DNA of 64,000 bases from Leptospirillum ferrooxidans C2-3 (GTDB lineage Bacteria > Nitrospirota > Leptospirillia > Leptospirillales > Leptospirillaceae): the NCBI RefSeq assembly GCF_000284315.1, contig NC_017094.1, positions 961,486 to 1,025,485 on the forward strand. Reading direction: 5' to 3'. The notes below the pieces were generated by a model that saw only the letters and a list, made by a program, of their open reading frames with translations, was not told the DNA's origin and did no database searches. Below, one piece after another: positions 8,165-16,766 of the stretch. The stretch's first letter is position 1. Each line of letters begins with the position of its first letter. The translations under genes and the position numbers were made by a program.

Positions 8165-10120
8165 ATGGTGCAACAAAAGTCGAATGATATCGCCTTGAAG
8201 TTTTTTTCCCACATTGTTTCCGACCCGGAAAAGGCCCTTTTTCTCTCTCAGCTGGGACCCGAAAGGGAATCGCATCTTTCGGGAGTCCTTTCAATGATGA
8301 TTGAAAAACTCCTTGGAGACGAGCCCCTCAAGAAGGAGGAGATTCTCTCCATCGGGGAAAATCATTACCGCCTGGGAGTCTCGATCGAGTGGGTCAGGGA
8401 GTCTTTATTCTGGGTCCTTTCAGAATATGTCCGGGAGCTGGATGACAGCGAAGAGTCTTTCCGTGTTTCAGCCCGGATTCTGGAGCATCTGACCATTCAG
8501 TCACAGGGAATGATGCGTGGACAGGGTAAGGTTCTCTCGTTGATCTCAAGACTTGATGCCATTTTGGTTCATGATGCCGATCCGCTCAAAAGTTTTGTAA
8601 AGGTTTTGTCCTTGTTGTCCGAGGAGCTTGCGATTCTGGGAGGCTGGATCGGACTTCCTGATGAATCACACAGGTTCAGGGCTCTTGCTGTCAGTAATGG
8701 CTGGATGTCGGACTATCTTGACGGAAATGAGATCCGCTCCGATGAAACTCCGCTAGGACGGGGGACAATGGGAAAGGCATTTCGAACGGAGACGATACAG
8801 GTCCTTGAAGACACACAATCGATTGAGATTCTTTCTCCCTGGAAGGATCGTCTGATCCGTTTTTCGATCCATTCCACAGCCGCAATCCCCTTGAAGGATG
8901 ATCAGGGAAGGGTTCTTGTCTTTTCCCTTTATAGCGGCTTTCCATGGTTTTTCAGGCATCCCGACCATCGGATCCTGCTCGAACATCTCAAAATCATTCT
9001 GGATGAGATGTTCGCGAGACAGAAAGCCTCAAGGCTTCTTGAAGAAGAGCAGTCGAGGATCAACCGGGTATACCGTCTTCAGCAGGCGTTTTCAAGAGCT
9101 TCCGATATTGTTCTTATGGCAAGGGAAGAAATGGAGATCGTTGATACGACCCTGGATACGATTATCTCAAGCGGTTTTTTTGACTGGGCTGTTCTCGGTG
9201 TGATCGGGGAGGACCAGACTATTACCTATGAAAAGGGGATGGGGGAGGGTGTCGAACGGTTCCTGAATGAAAATCTCAAGATCCGTATTGAGGAAAAGAC
9301 ACTGGCGGGGCAGGCTGTATTGACCAACAAGATGCAATACCTGAACGAGTATCCCAGTGGAGATATCTTTCCTGCGCTCAAGTCCCTGTCGCTCAGACTC
9401 GATATCCAGTCGGTCGGGGCTGTTCCTGTTGTCCGGGGAGGAAAACCCTGGGGAGTTCTGGTGGTGATGTCGAGGCTTTCTGGGGCTTTTGACCCTGATA
9501 CTGTGGAACTTTTTGTGGGTGTTTCCCGATTTCTGGGCCATGCTCTTGATGAGCTGGCAATGAGAAAGGATCTGGAGTTTGAGAAAGAACGCTATGAATG
9601 GGCTGCAACGCATGATGCACTGACTGGGATCCATAACCGAAGGCTCTTGAAAAGCTTCCTTGAGAACGCACTGGATCTTCAGCGAAAGACAGGTCTTCTG
9701 GTGGCCGTTGGACTTCTTGATCTCGATGACTTCAAGCAGGTCAATGATCTTTATGGTCATCATGCGGGTGATCGGCTGCTTCTGGAAGTTTCCCGGCGTC
9801 TCTTGCAGGTTCTGGGGACATCCAATGCGATTGCCAGATTCGGTGGAGATGAGTTTGTTCTCATCTTTCAATCCATTCCTGACAGGGCGGCCTTATCAGC
9901 ACTCCTTTTCCAGATACAGCAGGAGGTTTTTGGCCCACCGGTCTCGGTTGTCGATGGCGAGACCCTTGAGATCAGGGGAAGTATGGGCGTCTGTATTGCG
10001 AGAAGCTCTGACAAGCCGGATTCGCTTCTGAAACGGGCCGATGAGGCTCTTTATAGATCAAAGGCTGACAAGGAGACCCGATCCTCTTTTTTCTCCCTGT
10101 GTGATATGGATTCCCTCTGA
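8165..10120 (+). CDS. GAF-containing diguanylate cyclase, 651 aa
   Basis: This enzyme probably makes cyclic di-GMP. The C-terminal GGDEF domain (about residues 480-640) has an intact ARFGGDEF at about 556-564, with DLDDFKQVNDLYGHHAGD for nucleotide and metal binding. The product-inhibition site RxxD is missing (GTSN occurs there), so feedback inhibition should be weak. Two GAF-like regions (about 140-290 and 310-470) flank a short coiled segment. The first 125 residues are helical and contain GENHYRLGVSIEW, which resembles the last helices of globin-coupled sensors (G-x2-H-x3-G-x4-W). No membrane segment is seen, so the protein is cytosolic. AAGG lies upstream of the ATG. The gene diverges from pstS and is followed by the YacG-like gene. 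Confidence 0.88.
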   Translation: MVQQKSNDIALKFFSHIVSDPEKALFLSQLGPERESHLSGVLSMMIEKLLGDEPLKKEEILSIGENHYRLGVSIEWVRESLFWVLSEYVRELDDSEESFRVSARILEHLTIQSQGMMRGQGKVLSLISRLDAILVHDADPLKSFVKVLSLLSEELAILGGWIGLPDESHRFRALAVSNGWMSDYLDGNEIRSDETPLGRGTMGKAFRTETIQVLEDTQSIEILSPWKDRLIRFSIHSTAAIPLKDDQGRVLVFSLYSGFPWFFRHPDHRILLEHLKIILDEMFARQKASRLLEEEQSRINRVYRLQQAFSRASDIVLMAREEMEIVDTTLDTIISSGFFDWAVLGVIGEDQTITYEKGMGEGVERFLNENLKIRIEEKTLAGQAVLTNKMQYLNEYPSGDIFPALKSLSLRLDIQSVGAVPVVRGGKPWGVLVVMSRLSGAFDPDTVELFVGVSRFLGHALDELAMRKDLEFEKERYEWAATHDALTGIHNRRLLKSFLENALDLQRKTGLLVAVGLLDLDDFKQVNDLYGHHAGDRLLLEVSRRLLQVLGTSNAIARFGGDEFVLIFQSIPDRAALSALLFQIQQEVFGPPVSVVDGETLEIRGSMGVCIARSSDKPDSLLKRADEALYRSKADKETRSSFFSLCDMDSL

Positions 10121-10248
10121 TCGATCCGAGACAGGCTGCAATCTCTTGCTCCACCGAACTGTCAGAGTTGCCGAGTTTCCATTACCATGGAAGGATTGGG
10201 ACGTTTTTTACGATGATCATTTTGGATAGACGTGTATGGGAGGATGTT

Positions 10249-10494
10249 TTGAGTTTCAGCGGCGAGAAAGAGAATTATTTGGAGCCATTTTCAGACAGAG
10301 TTCCCCTTGGTGAACCGTCTTCGAGGGTTTGCCCGACATGTGGACGGGATTTGCCGGAGTCCCTTTATGCCCGCCAGATCTTTTGCTCACGTTCCTGCCG
10401 TGAAATCGATCTGATGAAGTGGCTGAATGAAGAGTATCGGTTGCCTTTGGACGATCACTCTGTTTCGGAAGGAGAGAGTGATGAAGGGGAGTGA
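10249..10494 (+). CDS. yacG: YacG-like zinc-binding protein
   Basis: This small protein has the YacG zinc ribbon: CPTCG, then FCSRSCREIDLMKWLNEEYR, which matches the CxxC-x(n)-C-x3-C pattern and the following (I)DL-x2-W-x2-E-x2-R of the family. YacG of E. coli is known to bind GyrB and inhibit gyrase; the role here is inferred. The TTG at 10249 is chosen because GGGAGG lies five bases upstream. An in-frame ATG at 10213 would add 12 residues without a good site. The stop overlaps the start of cbiL by 14 bases, so this gene leads the cobalamin run. The acidic C-terminal tail (SEGESDEGE) is longer than in the family. Confidence 0.8.
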   Translation: MSFSGEKENYLEPFSDRVPLGEPSSRVCPTCGRDLPESLYARQIFCSRSCREIDLMKWLNEEYRLPLDDHSVSEGESDEGE

Positions 10495-11245
10495 GCCAGG
10501 GAGCATTGATGGGGCGACCCTCTATGGCGTCAGCGTCGGTCCCGGTTCTCCGGATCTCCTGACCATTCGTGCATTGAGGATCCTTGAGAGTGTTCCAACG
10601 ATTGCCTACCCCAAAAGTGTTTCGGATGGTGGCTCTCAGGCCAGGGATATCGTTTCGGAATACATCGCGGCGAGAACGGTTGTCCCACGGATTGTCGAGC
10701 TTGTTTTTCCGATGACCAAGGATGAAACCATCCTTGAACAGGCACGTAATGAAAATGCGAGGCTCCTGAGTGAGTCCCTGGCACTGGGGGATGTTGCCTT
10801 TATCAGCATCGGGGATATCCTTTTTTATTCGACCTTTGGAAACCTGCTGACGGGGCTTAAGAAAGTGCTTCCTTCCCTGAAGGTATCCGTGGTCCCTGGA
10901 GTGACCTCGTTTAATGGTGCCGCAGCCAGAATTGTCGAACCCCTGGTGCAGGGTTCGGAAAGCTTCGCGGTGATTCCAGCGACTTACGAGGCGAGCCATC
11001 TTGAAAAGATGATCGATCTTCACGAAACCGTTGTTTTTATGAAAATCAACAGGGTGATCCCATCACTTCTGAAGATGCTTGACGAGCGTGGCCTTTTGCC
11101 CAAATGTCTCTACCTTGAACATGTCGAGACATCTCGGGAACTGGTTATCCGGGATGTCCGATCCCTCCTGGGTCGGGAGATTCCTTACATGTCCCTTTTG
11201 ATCCTTCGGAAAAACGGATGGGGGGATCATGGCAAAGCGTCCTGA
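10481..11245 (+). CDS. cbiL: Precorrin-2 C20-methyltransferase (CobI/CbiL)
   Basis: This SAM-dependent methyltransferase adds the C-20 methyl group to precorrin-2 (or its cobalt form) early in corrin ring building. It shows the tetrapyrrole methylase fold: LYGVSVGPGSPDLLTIRAL at the N-terminus, the SIGDILFYSTF loop, and VVPGVTSFNGAAA. Length is 254 residues, as usual for CobI/CbiL. The start at 10481 sits behind GGAAGGAGAGTG inside the end of the YacG-like gene. It overlaps the next gene by 17 bases. The aerobic and anaerobic routes cannot be separated from this gene alone. Confidence 0.92.
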   Translation: MKGSEPGSIDGATLYGVSVGPGSPDLLTIRALRILESVPTIAYPKSVSDGGSQARDIVSEYIAARTVVPRIVELVFPMTKDETILEQARNENARLLSESLALGDVAFISIGDILFYSTFGNLLTGLKKVLPSLKVSVVPGVTSFNGAAARIVEPLVQGSESFAVIPATYEASHLEKMIDLHETVVFMKINRVIPSLLKMLDERGLLPKCLYLEHVETSRELVIRDVRSLLGREIPYMSLLILRKNGWGDHGKAS

Positions 11246-11768
11246 TCTTCCCGGACAGATTGAGTCTCTTCGTTTTGTCGACATGATCCTTCTCCGGTTT
11301 TCGGCGATATGGGCCCTTTTGGGGTTCGGAGGGGTTTTTACGATCACCATGATCCATTTCTCAAAAGGGGACCTGACGCTTTCCCCTGTTTTCAACGGGA
11401 TGGCGGTCGGTCTGGGCGCGGCGCTTTTGGGTCTTGGTCATTCCCGTTACCAGTATTACCTCCTTGAACTGGACCCCGGTCGGTATGCGGGGCTTTATAA
11501 AAGAATCAAGGGAGGTCAAGGTCTTTTTGGCGGTCCGGTCAAGGGGGGGCTTTCCATTCCGCCCCACCCTTTTCGAAAAGTGGTGGCCTTTTCCTATCTG
11601 ATGGGAGTGATGACATTTTTTCTCGTCATCGTTCTCTTGTGGGGGCAACTTTCCGTTGTGAGTGCATTCTTTTACGGGGTGGGTGGATTCTATCTTGCAA
11701 GGGTTGTCTTCTGGAAAAAGGCATTGGCGTTATACAAGGAACAGGGAATTGATTGGGAGGAGTCATGA
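11229..11768 (+). CDS. Hypothetical integral membrane protein in the cobalamin run
   Basis: No family was recognised. The 179-residue product has about four hydrophobic spans, near residues 20-42, 53-70, 113-133 and 138-156, separated by a basic loop (YAGLYKRIKGGQG). It overlaps cbiL by 17 bases and cobM by 4 bases, so it is very likely co-expressed with them. Possible roles are help with cobalt or intermediate transport, or membrane anchoring of biosynthetic enzymes. No transport motif (such as CbiM or CbtA/CbtB histidines) is visible, so this is context-only inference. Confidence 0.7.
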   Translation: MAKRPDLPGQIESLRFVDMILLRFSAIWALLGFGGVFTITMIHFSKGDLTLSPVFNGMAVGLGAALLGLGHSRYQYYLLELDPGRYAGLYKRIKGGQGLFGGPVKGGLSIPPHPFRKVVAFSYLMGVMTFFLVIVLLWGQLSVVSAFFYGVGGFYLARVVFWKKALALYKEQGIDWEES

Positions 11769-12577
11769 GTCGAGTGAGAGGTGGCACCGTTTACTTTGTT
11801 GGAGCCGGTCCAGGGGCGTCTGATCTGATTACGGTCCGGGGGGCAAGAATCCTGGAGAAAGCCGGAAGGGTCGTTTATGCCGGATCCCTTGTGGATGAAC
11901 GGGCGATGGTTGAGTTGGCTCCGGTTGCCAGATGGGTTGATTCTGCAGGTTTGAACCGGGAGCAAATCGTCTCTGAACTCATGGATGGTGCGCGTTCCGG
12001 CGAGGTTGTTGTAAGATTGGCTTCCGGTGATCCGGGTATTTTTGGGGCAATGGCCGAAATGACGACAGAGCTGTCAGCACAGGACATTCCCTGGGAGGTT
12101 GTTCCGGGGGTATCCTCTGTGTTTGCCAGCGCGGCAGCCCTTGGAATGGAGCTGACACTTCCGGATGTGAGCCAAACGGTTATTTTAACGAGAACAGCGG
12201 GAAGGACGCCCATGCCTTCCGGTGAAGGACTGGCTGATCTGGCACGCCATGGGGCAACGATGGCGATCTTTCTCTCTGTCGACCGTATTGACGAAATGGT
12301 CGATGAACTATTGACGGTTCTGTCGCCAAAGACCCCTGCTGCGGTTGTTGCAAGAGCATCATGGCCGGATGAAACCATGATGAGGGGGACACTTGAGACG
12401 ATCGCTCCCATGGTGAAGGCTTCCAAAATCCATCGTCAGGCGATGCTTCTTGTTGGAAAAGTCTTCGATCCAACTCTTCGCGCCCAAGTCCGAAGCCGTC
12501 TTTACGCAGCGGATTTTTCTCATGGATTCCGGGATGGAACGGACCAGGGAACCTCGCCGGATCCCCGCTTAAACTGA
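11765..12577 (+). CDS. cobM: Precorrin-4 C11-methyltransferase (CobM/CbiF)
   Basis: This is a SAM-dependent corrin-ring methylase acting at C-11. It carries the tetrapyrrole methylase pattern YFVGAGPGASDLITVRGA, the CobM-typical VVYAGSLVD, the RLASGDPGIFGAMAEM loop, and VVPGVSSVFASAAALGMELTLP. The 270-residue length fits the family. The start at 11765 has GGGAGGAG four bases upstream and overlaps the membrane gene by ATGA. The step between CobI and CobM (CobJ/CbiH) is not encoded here. A 343-base gap follows before cobQ, so cobQ may have its own promoter or leader control. Confidence 0.93.
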   Translation: MSRVRGGTVYFVGAGPGASDLITVRGARILEKAGRVVYAGSLVDERAMVELAPVARWVDSAGLNREQIVSELMDGARSGEVVVRLASGDPGIFGAMAEMTTELSAQDIPWEVVPGVSSVFASAAALGMELTLPDVSQTVILTRTAGRTPMPSGEGLADLARHGATMAIFLSVDRIDEMVDELLTVLSPKTPAAVVARASWPDETMMRGTLETIAPMVKASKIHRQAMLLVGKVFDPTLRAQVRSRLYAADFSHGFRDGTDQGTSPDPRLN

Positions 12578-12920
12578 CGGATCTACGGTGAGCCGGCAGT
12601 CGACAGCCCGCAGGAGGAGTATCGTTTTCTGCGTGATGTCTTCTGAAATGATTAGTGACGATTCTCTTTTTCAGATCTGTTCCTTTTATCTAATTGGATT
12701 GTGGCCATGTCCCTGGCGAAATCCACCGATTCCTTATGGTACCTGCCAGAGCTGACCTCCAGAATGGGAGGTCTCTCCCGGGATTCTTCATCAGGGTGTC
12801 CTGTTTGCCCGGAGAGAGCTGCCCTGATGGACTTTCAGACCTGTCCCTATCCTTTCCATTCAGAGAAATGGACTTTCGATCAGACTTCGTAATGTCTTGG
12901 ATCGTTTTATGGAGTAAAAG
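12578..12920 (+). other. 343-base gap before cobQ with an 8-bp inverted repeat
   Basis: No convincing gene is seen. CATCAGGG (12789-12796) and CCCTGATG (12822-12829) can form an 8-bp stem with a 25-base loop. A smaller GGGAGGTCTCTCCC dyad lies just before it. GACAGCCCGC at about 12603 faintly recalls part of a cobalamin riboswitch, but the conserved B12 box and the rest of the core were not found. The gap could be a structured cobQ leader of another type. Confidence 0.35.
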
Positions 12921-14429
12921 ATGAAACATTGTCCAATTATGGTTCTTGGGACAGGATCAGGTGTCGGAAAGTCCCTGGTGGTTGCAGGGTTGTGCCGCTG
13001 GGCGTCGAACCTTGGACTAAAGGTTGCTCCCTTTAAAAGCCAGAACATGTCGAATAACGCAGCAGTCCTTCCCGGAGGCGGAGAGATTGGACGGGCCCAA
13101 TGGCTCCAGTCAAAAGCTTCCAGGGTCACCCCTAGAGCTGAAATGAATCCCATTCTCCTGAAACCCCTGGGGGAAGGACGTTCTCAGGTCATCTTTCTGG
13201 GGCAACCCCTTGGTGTGTTTGGAATCAGCGAATACAAGGAGCTCAAAAAGGAGCTCTTTCCCAAGGTTGTCATGGCATTTGAAGCCCTTCGGGAAGCGTT
13301 CGATCTGGTGGTTCTTGAAGGAGCGGGGTCTCCTGCAGAAATCAACCTCCTGGATGAGGATATCGCCAATACACGGATGGGAAGAGCAGCGGGTGCAAAG
13401 GCCCTGCTCCTGGGAAGTATCGATCAGGGAGGTGTCTATGCCTCCCTTTACGGGACATGGATGCTATTGCCTCCCAAGGAAAGGGAGATAATTGCCTGGA
13501 TGGGAATCAATCGCTTCCGGGGGGATCTCTCCCTCCTTGACTCTGCCCATCGGGAACTGACCCGTCTCACAGGGGTTCCTGTCATAGGAGTCCTCGAGCA
13601 TCTGGGAACTTTACCGTTACCGGACGAAGATTCTTTTTCCACCTCAAAACGCGGATCAGAAATGGCCGGATCAAGCCATGATTCTCCGATCAGGGTCGTT
13701 GTTCTCGAATGGCCGCATCTTTCCAATCGGTCCGATATGGATCCCCTCCTTTACCATCCTGGTGTATCGGTCAGATTTTGCCCATTGGACGGGAGTCTTC
13801 CGGAGGGAGCAGACTTGGTCATCCTTCCGGGAACACGTCAAACGGTCAAGGATCTGGAGATGTTCCGGGAAAGCGCTCTTTTTCCCTGGTTTATGGGATA
13901 TGTTCGGGAACATGGCAGGGTGATTGGCATTTGCGGCGGGTATCAGATGATGGCATCCGATATCCTGGATCCGGAAAAGGTCGAATCCTCCCGGCAGTGG
14001 ACTCCGGGGTTGGCTCTTTTGCCTTTTTCCGTCCGTTTTGAGAAGGGCAAGTTATCCAGGCAAGTGTCGCTCATGTGGCAGGATGGCTCGGGGATCGGAT
14101 CGGCTGCGCTTTCCGGGAAGTGGCTGTCAGGTTATGAGATCCGCCATGGACGCAATCGCCTCCATTCGGGAAGTCCTCTCTTTTCTCTCAGGGATGAGTC
14201 CGGAGAGGGACTTTTGGGTGAAGGCTCCATGAATGCCAGCGGGCGGATCTTTGGTGCACCCGTTCATGGTCTTTTTGACAATGAACCTTTCCGGCAATTC
14301 ATCCTGAATGAGTGGCTGAACGGAAATAACCCAGGGGGACCGGATATCGAATCCATCCAGGATGAGGCGCTGGACCGTCTTTCTGTCCGGGTTTCAAAGG
14401 CCTTCCCCATTATTGGAAATGTTCCATGA
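12921..14429 (+). CDS. cobQ: Cobyric acid synthase (CobQ/CbiP)
   Basis: This ATP- and glutamine-dependent enzyme amidates four peripheral carboxylates of adenosylcobyrinic acid a,c-diamide. The N-terminal synthetase domain shows VLGTGSGVGKSLVVAGLCR (P-loop-like) and APFKSQNMSNNA. The C-terminal glutaminase domain has a triad-type nucleophile in GICGGYQMM at about residue 337 and a late histidine in FGAPVHGLFDN. Length (502) is normal. The stop overlaps cbiB by ATGA, coupling the two genes. It lies downstream of the 343-base gap and starts the second part of the cobalamin run. Confidence 0.95.
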   Translation: MKHCPIMVLGTGSGVGKSLVVAGLCRWASNLGLKVAPFKSQNMSNNAAVLPGGGEIGRAQWLQSKASRVTPRAEMNPILLKPLGEGRSQVIFLGQPLGVFGISEYKELKKELFPKVVMAFEALREAFDLVVLEGAGSPAEINLLDEDIANTRMGRAAGAKALLLGSIDQGGVYASLYGTWMLLPPKEREIIAWMGINRFRGDLSLLDSAHRELTRLTGVPVIGVLEHLGTLPLPDEDSFSTSKRGSEMAGSSHDSPIRVVVLEWPHLSNRSDMDPLLYHPGVSVRFCPLDGSLPEGADLVILPGTRQTVKDLEMFRESALFPWFMGYVREHGRVIGICGGYQMMASDILDPEKVESSRQWTPGLALLPFSVRFEKGKLSRQVSLMWQDGSGIGSAALSGKWLSGYEIRHGRNRLHSGSPLFSLRDESGEGLLGEGSMNASGRIFGAPVHGLFDNEPFRQFILNEWLNGNNPGGPDIESIQDEALDRLSVRVSKAFPIIGNVP

Positions 14430-15406
14430 TCGCTTCATGGGCCCTTTGTCCTATGGCGCTGTCATTGGATCTGCTTTTTGGAGAGCGGCTCTCTGTTGTT
14501 CATCCTGTCGTTCTGATTGGGAGATGGGGACGCTTTCTGGAACCATTTTTGATGGAGGTCTTTCCAAGGGGAAATTGGCAAAAACTGGGAGGAGTGGTTT
14601 TCCTGTCTCTGGTCACAGTGCCTCCCGTATGGCTCGCCATTGTTTTGACAGGATCCTTTTTTCCCCCTTTTTGGGGGAACCTCATTTCGATCTATCTTGC
14701 TTATTCCTTGCTTGCGGCGAGAAGTCTTTATGAGCATGTCAGGGATGTTGCGAGAGCTCTTGAAGCGGAAGACCTTACTGGAGCCCGGGTGTTGCTTCGC
14801 AAGATTGTTGGCAGGGATACCCAGGCTTTGAACGGATCGGAGATCTCCCGGGCTGCACTGGAAAGCCTGTCGGAAAATCTGACCGATGCAGTCGTGGCTC
14901 CGCTTTTTTTTCTCTTTTTGGGTGGACTCCCTCTTTTGGTCCTCTATAAGTCAGTCAGCACGATGGATTCCCAGGTGGGATACAAAAATGACCTTTACAA
15001 GGATTTTGGATGGGCAAGTGCCCGATTCGATGATCTTCTGGCGTTTATTCCGGCAAGACTGACAATGGTCTTGTGTATGGGGTTTGCGTTGCTTGGTCGT
15101 TCCCGATTGAAGGAATCCTTTCGTCTGATGCTCTCTGAGCGGCATTTTCATCCAAGCCCCAATTCGGGACACGGAATTTCCGGATATTCGGCACTTTTGT
15201 GTGTCCGTCTGGGGGGAGGAGCATTCTATCAGGGACAGTGGGTTGAAAAGCCATCCATCGGGAAAGGATTTCAGCCCCCCGATACGGAGGCATTGATTCT
15301 CGGTTTGTCGCTTTACAGAAAGCAGATTGCTTTTCTTTTGGGATTCTTGATCCTTTTTTTCGCCTTCAGATGGGGCGTTCTGGGGGATGATTCTTGGATC
15401 ATCTGA
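14426..15406 (+). CDS. cbiB: Adenosylcobinamide-phosphate synthase (CbiB/CobD), membrane
   Basis: CbiB attaches the aminopropanol (phosphate) arm to adenosylcobyric acid in the inner membrane. The 326-residue product opens with the family block DLLFGERLSVVHPVVLIGR, has several hydrophobic spans, and carries SRAALESLSENLTDAVVAPLFF and YKSVSTMDSQVGYKN, both typical of CbiB. The start overlaps the cobQ stop. The last 13 bases overlap the next gene, whose product makes the aminopropanol phosphate used here. The grouping of substrate maker and user supports both calls. Confidence 0.94.
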   Translation: MIASWALCPMALSLDLLFGERLSVVHPVVLIGRWGRFLEPFLMEVFPRGNWQKLGGVVFLSLVTVPPVWLAIVLTGSFFPPFWGNLISIYLAYSLLAARSLYEHVRDVARALEAEDLTGARVLLRKIVGRDTQALNGSEISRAALESLSENLTDAVVAPLFFLFLGGLPLLVLYKSVSTMDSQVGYKNDLYKDFGWASARFDDLLAFIPARLTMVLCMGFALLGRSRLKESFRLMLSERHFHPSPNSGHGISGYSALLCVRLGGGAFYQGQWVEKPSIGKGFQPPDTEALILGLSLYRKQIAFLLGFLILFFAFRWGVLGDDSWII

Positions 15407-16467
15407 TCAAATGGGACCATGGGGGTGGTCCTGCCGGAAGCTGCGAACTGGATACCAGCACCACGATCAATCCCCTGGGACCTCCTTTCTCAATGGATCT
15501 TTTATGGAAAAAGCTATCGGGGGAGATGGCCTTCTATCCTGATCCATATTCCGGAAAAGTCCAGTCAGAACTCGCTTCCTGTTACTCTCTTCCCCATGAA
15601 AATGTCCTTCCGGGATCTGGTGCCACAGCTCTTTTATATCGCTTGTTTGAAACACTGAATCCTTTACGACTCATTCTCCCTGAACCGATTTTCTCAGAGT
15701 ATCCCAGGGCTGGAGAGGCTTTTGGCATCCCGATGGTCTTTGTCAGCTCAGAGACCCGGAGCTCCCGCTTCCCATGGCAGGTGGATCCCGGATTTTCGGG
15801 TGTGATTGAAAACGCCCGTCGTGGAGATCTTGTGGTTTTGGTTAACCCCGTTAACCCGACCGGAGAGGAGTTCTCCCGGGACTCTCTTATGGCATTGGGA
15901 AATCATTTATTTTTAAAAGGAGCCTTTCTCTTGATCGATGAATCCTTTCAGGACTTCATCGCAGGGAGAAGCTCTGTTCTGGCTTTTAAGGACGAGTTTT
16001 TATCATCCTTTTATGTCTTGAAAAGCTTTACGAAGATATCAGGGCTTGCCGGTATCCGGACCGGCGCATTGTTTGGTCCGGCGGAGATTCTGTCTTTGGT
16101 TCGGAGGAGGCTGGGGCCATGGTCCTTGGGGCTTTTGGAGCAGGAAGTGATCTCTCGGCTGGTTTCCAACCGTGAAGGATCTCTGGATCAGTGTGCGGTC
16201 CTCTCAGGACTTCTGGAGATTCTGGCCCAATCGCTTCTCAATGAAAAAATTCCCGTTTCCCGTGGAGCCGGTCCCTTTTTGCTGGCGAGAACGGGCTGGG
16301 GAGCGCGCGCAGGGGAGCTTGCCGATCGCTCTCTTGGGGATTTCGGTGTCAGGCTCCGGGTTGCCTCCGGATTCGGACCTTCCAATGGTGGCGACTGGAT
16401 CCGGATTGGTTTTCAGGGGTTGACCCACCCCGAAAGGGTTGTTGATACCATTTTGCGGCTTTCATGA
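15394..16467 (+). CDS. Threonine-phosphate decarboxylase-like aminotransferase (CobC/CobD type)
   Basis: This is a PLP-dependent fold-type I enzyme like histidinol-phosphate aminotransferase. In cobalamin clusters this family decarboxylates L-threonine O-3-phosphate to the aminopropanol phosphate joined by CbiB. Visible features are DTSTTINPLGPP (near residues 20-31), the YPDPYSGKVQSEL motif, NPVNPTGEEF, and the PLP lysine in LKSFTKISGLAGIRTG. The start is a TTG at 15394 overlapping cbiB, with GGGGGAT upstream. The 357-residue length fits. The symbol is left empty because cobC and cobD are used in conflicting ways. It is the last gene of the cobalamin run. Confidence 0.87.
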   Translation: MDHLIKWDHGGGPAGSCELDTSTTINPLGPPFSMDLLWKKLSGEMAFYPDPYSGKVQSELASCYSLPHENVLPGSGATALLYRLFETLNPLRLILPEPIFSEYPRAGEAFGIPMVFVSSETRSSRFPWQVDPGFSGVIENARRGDLVVLVNPVNPTGEEFSRDSLMALGNHLFLKGAFLLIDESFQDFIAGRSSVLAFKDEFLSSFYVLKSFTKISGLAGIRTGALFGPAEILSLVRRRLGPWSLGLLEQEVISRLVSNREGSLDQCAVLSGLLEILAQSLLNEKIPVSRGAGPFLLARTGWGARAGELADRSLGDFGVRLRVASGFGPSNGGDWIRIGFQGLTHPERVVDTILRLS

Positions 16468-16605
16468 AAGCGATTATCAGGATCGGAGGGCCCCAAAAAA
16501 ATAAATTTTCTTCCGGCTGCTCTCTTGTTCTCTCAAATCCTCCATTTTTTTCAGGATTTATCAATAATGATTCCGAACGTCTATTCAAAGTAAGAAATCC
16601 TATGG

Positions 16606-16611
16606 TATGAT
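16606..16611 (+). promoter_or_regulatory. Possible -10 element upstream of the BldC-like gene
   Basis: TATGAT occurs about 155 bases before the start codon, with a weak TTCAAA at 16584 spaced by 16 bases. The match is modest. It would place the 9-bp dyad at 16671-16700 in the transcribed leader. Confidence 0.25.
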
Positions 16612-16670
16612 GAAGCATCCTGCATGATCCTCCAGGTGAATCTTATCGGTTCTTCGCCGGTATGCGTAGT

Positions 16671-16700
16671 CTTTTGGAAAGTCCCCTTTGATTCCAAAAG
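16671..16700. promoter_or_regulatory. Perfect 9-bp dyad before the BldC-like regulator
   Basis: CTTTTGGAA (16671-16679) and TTCCAAAAG (16692-16700) are exact inverted repeats with a 12-base spacer. They lie 66 bases before the regulator's start in an otherwise AT-rich gap (16468-16766, no gene seen). This may be an operator bound by the small MerR-like protein itself, or an RNA hairpin in its leader. Confidence 0.45.
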
Positions 16701-16766
16701 TGAACGATCCTTTTCTGAACCCTATAAAATATGAAATTTGTCCATTCAACCCTTATGGAGGTGGTA

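Noticed and set aside
12592-12640. Possible cobalamin riboswitch after cobM
   Set aside because: Only GACAGCCCGC is reminiscent; the conserved B12 box and the rest of the core were not found in the gap.
12701-12892. Small plus-strand frame with a Cys-Pro-rich middle before cobQ
   Set aside because: No ribosome-binding site and no recognisable family; it overlaps the inverted repeats of the gap.
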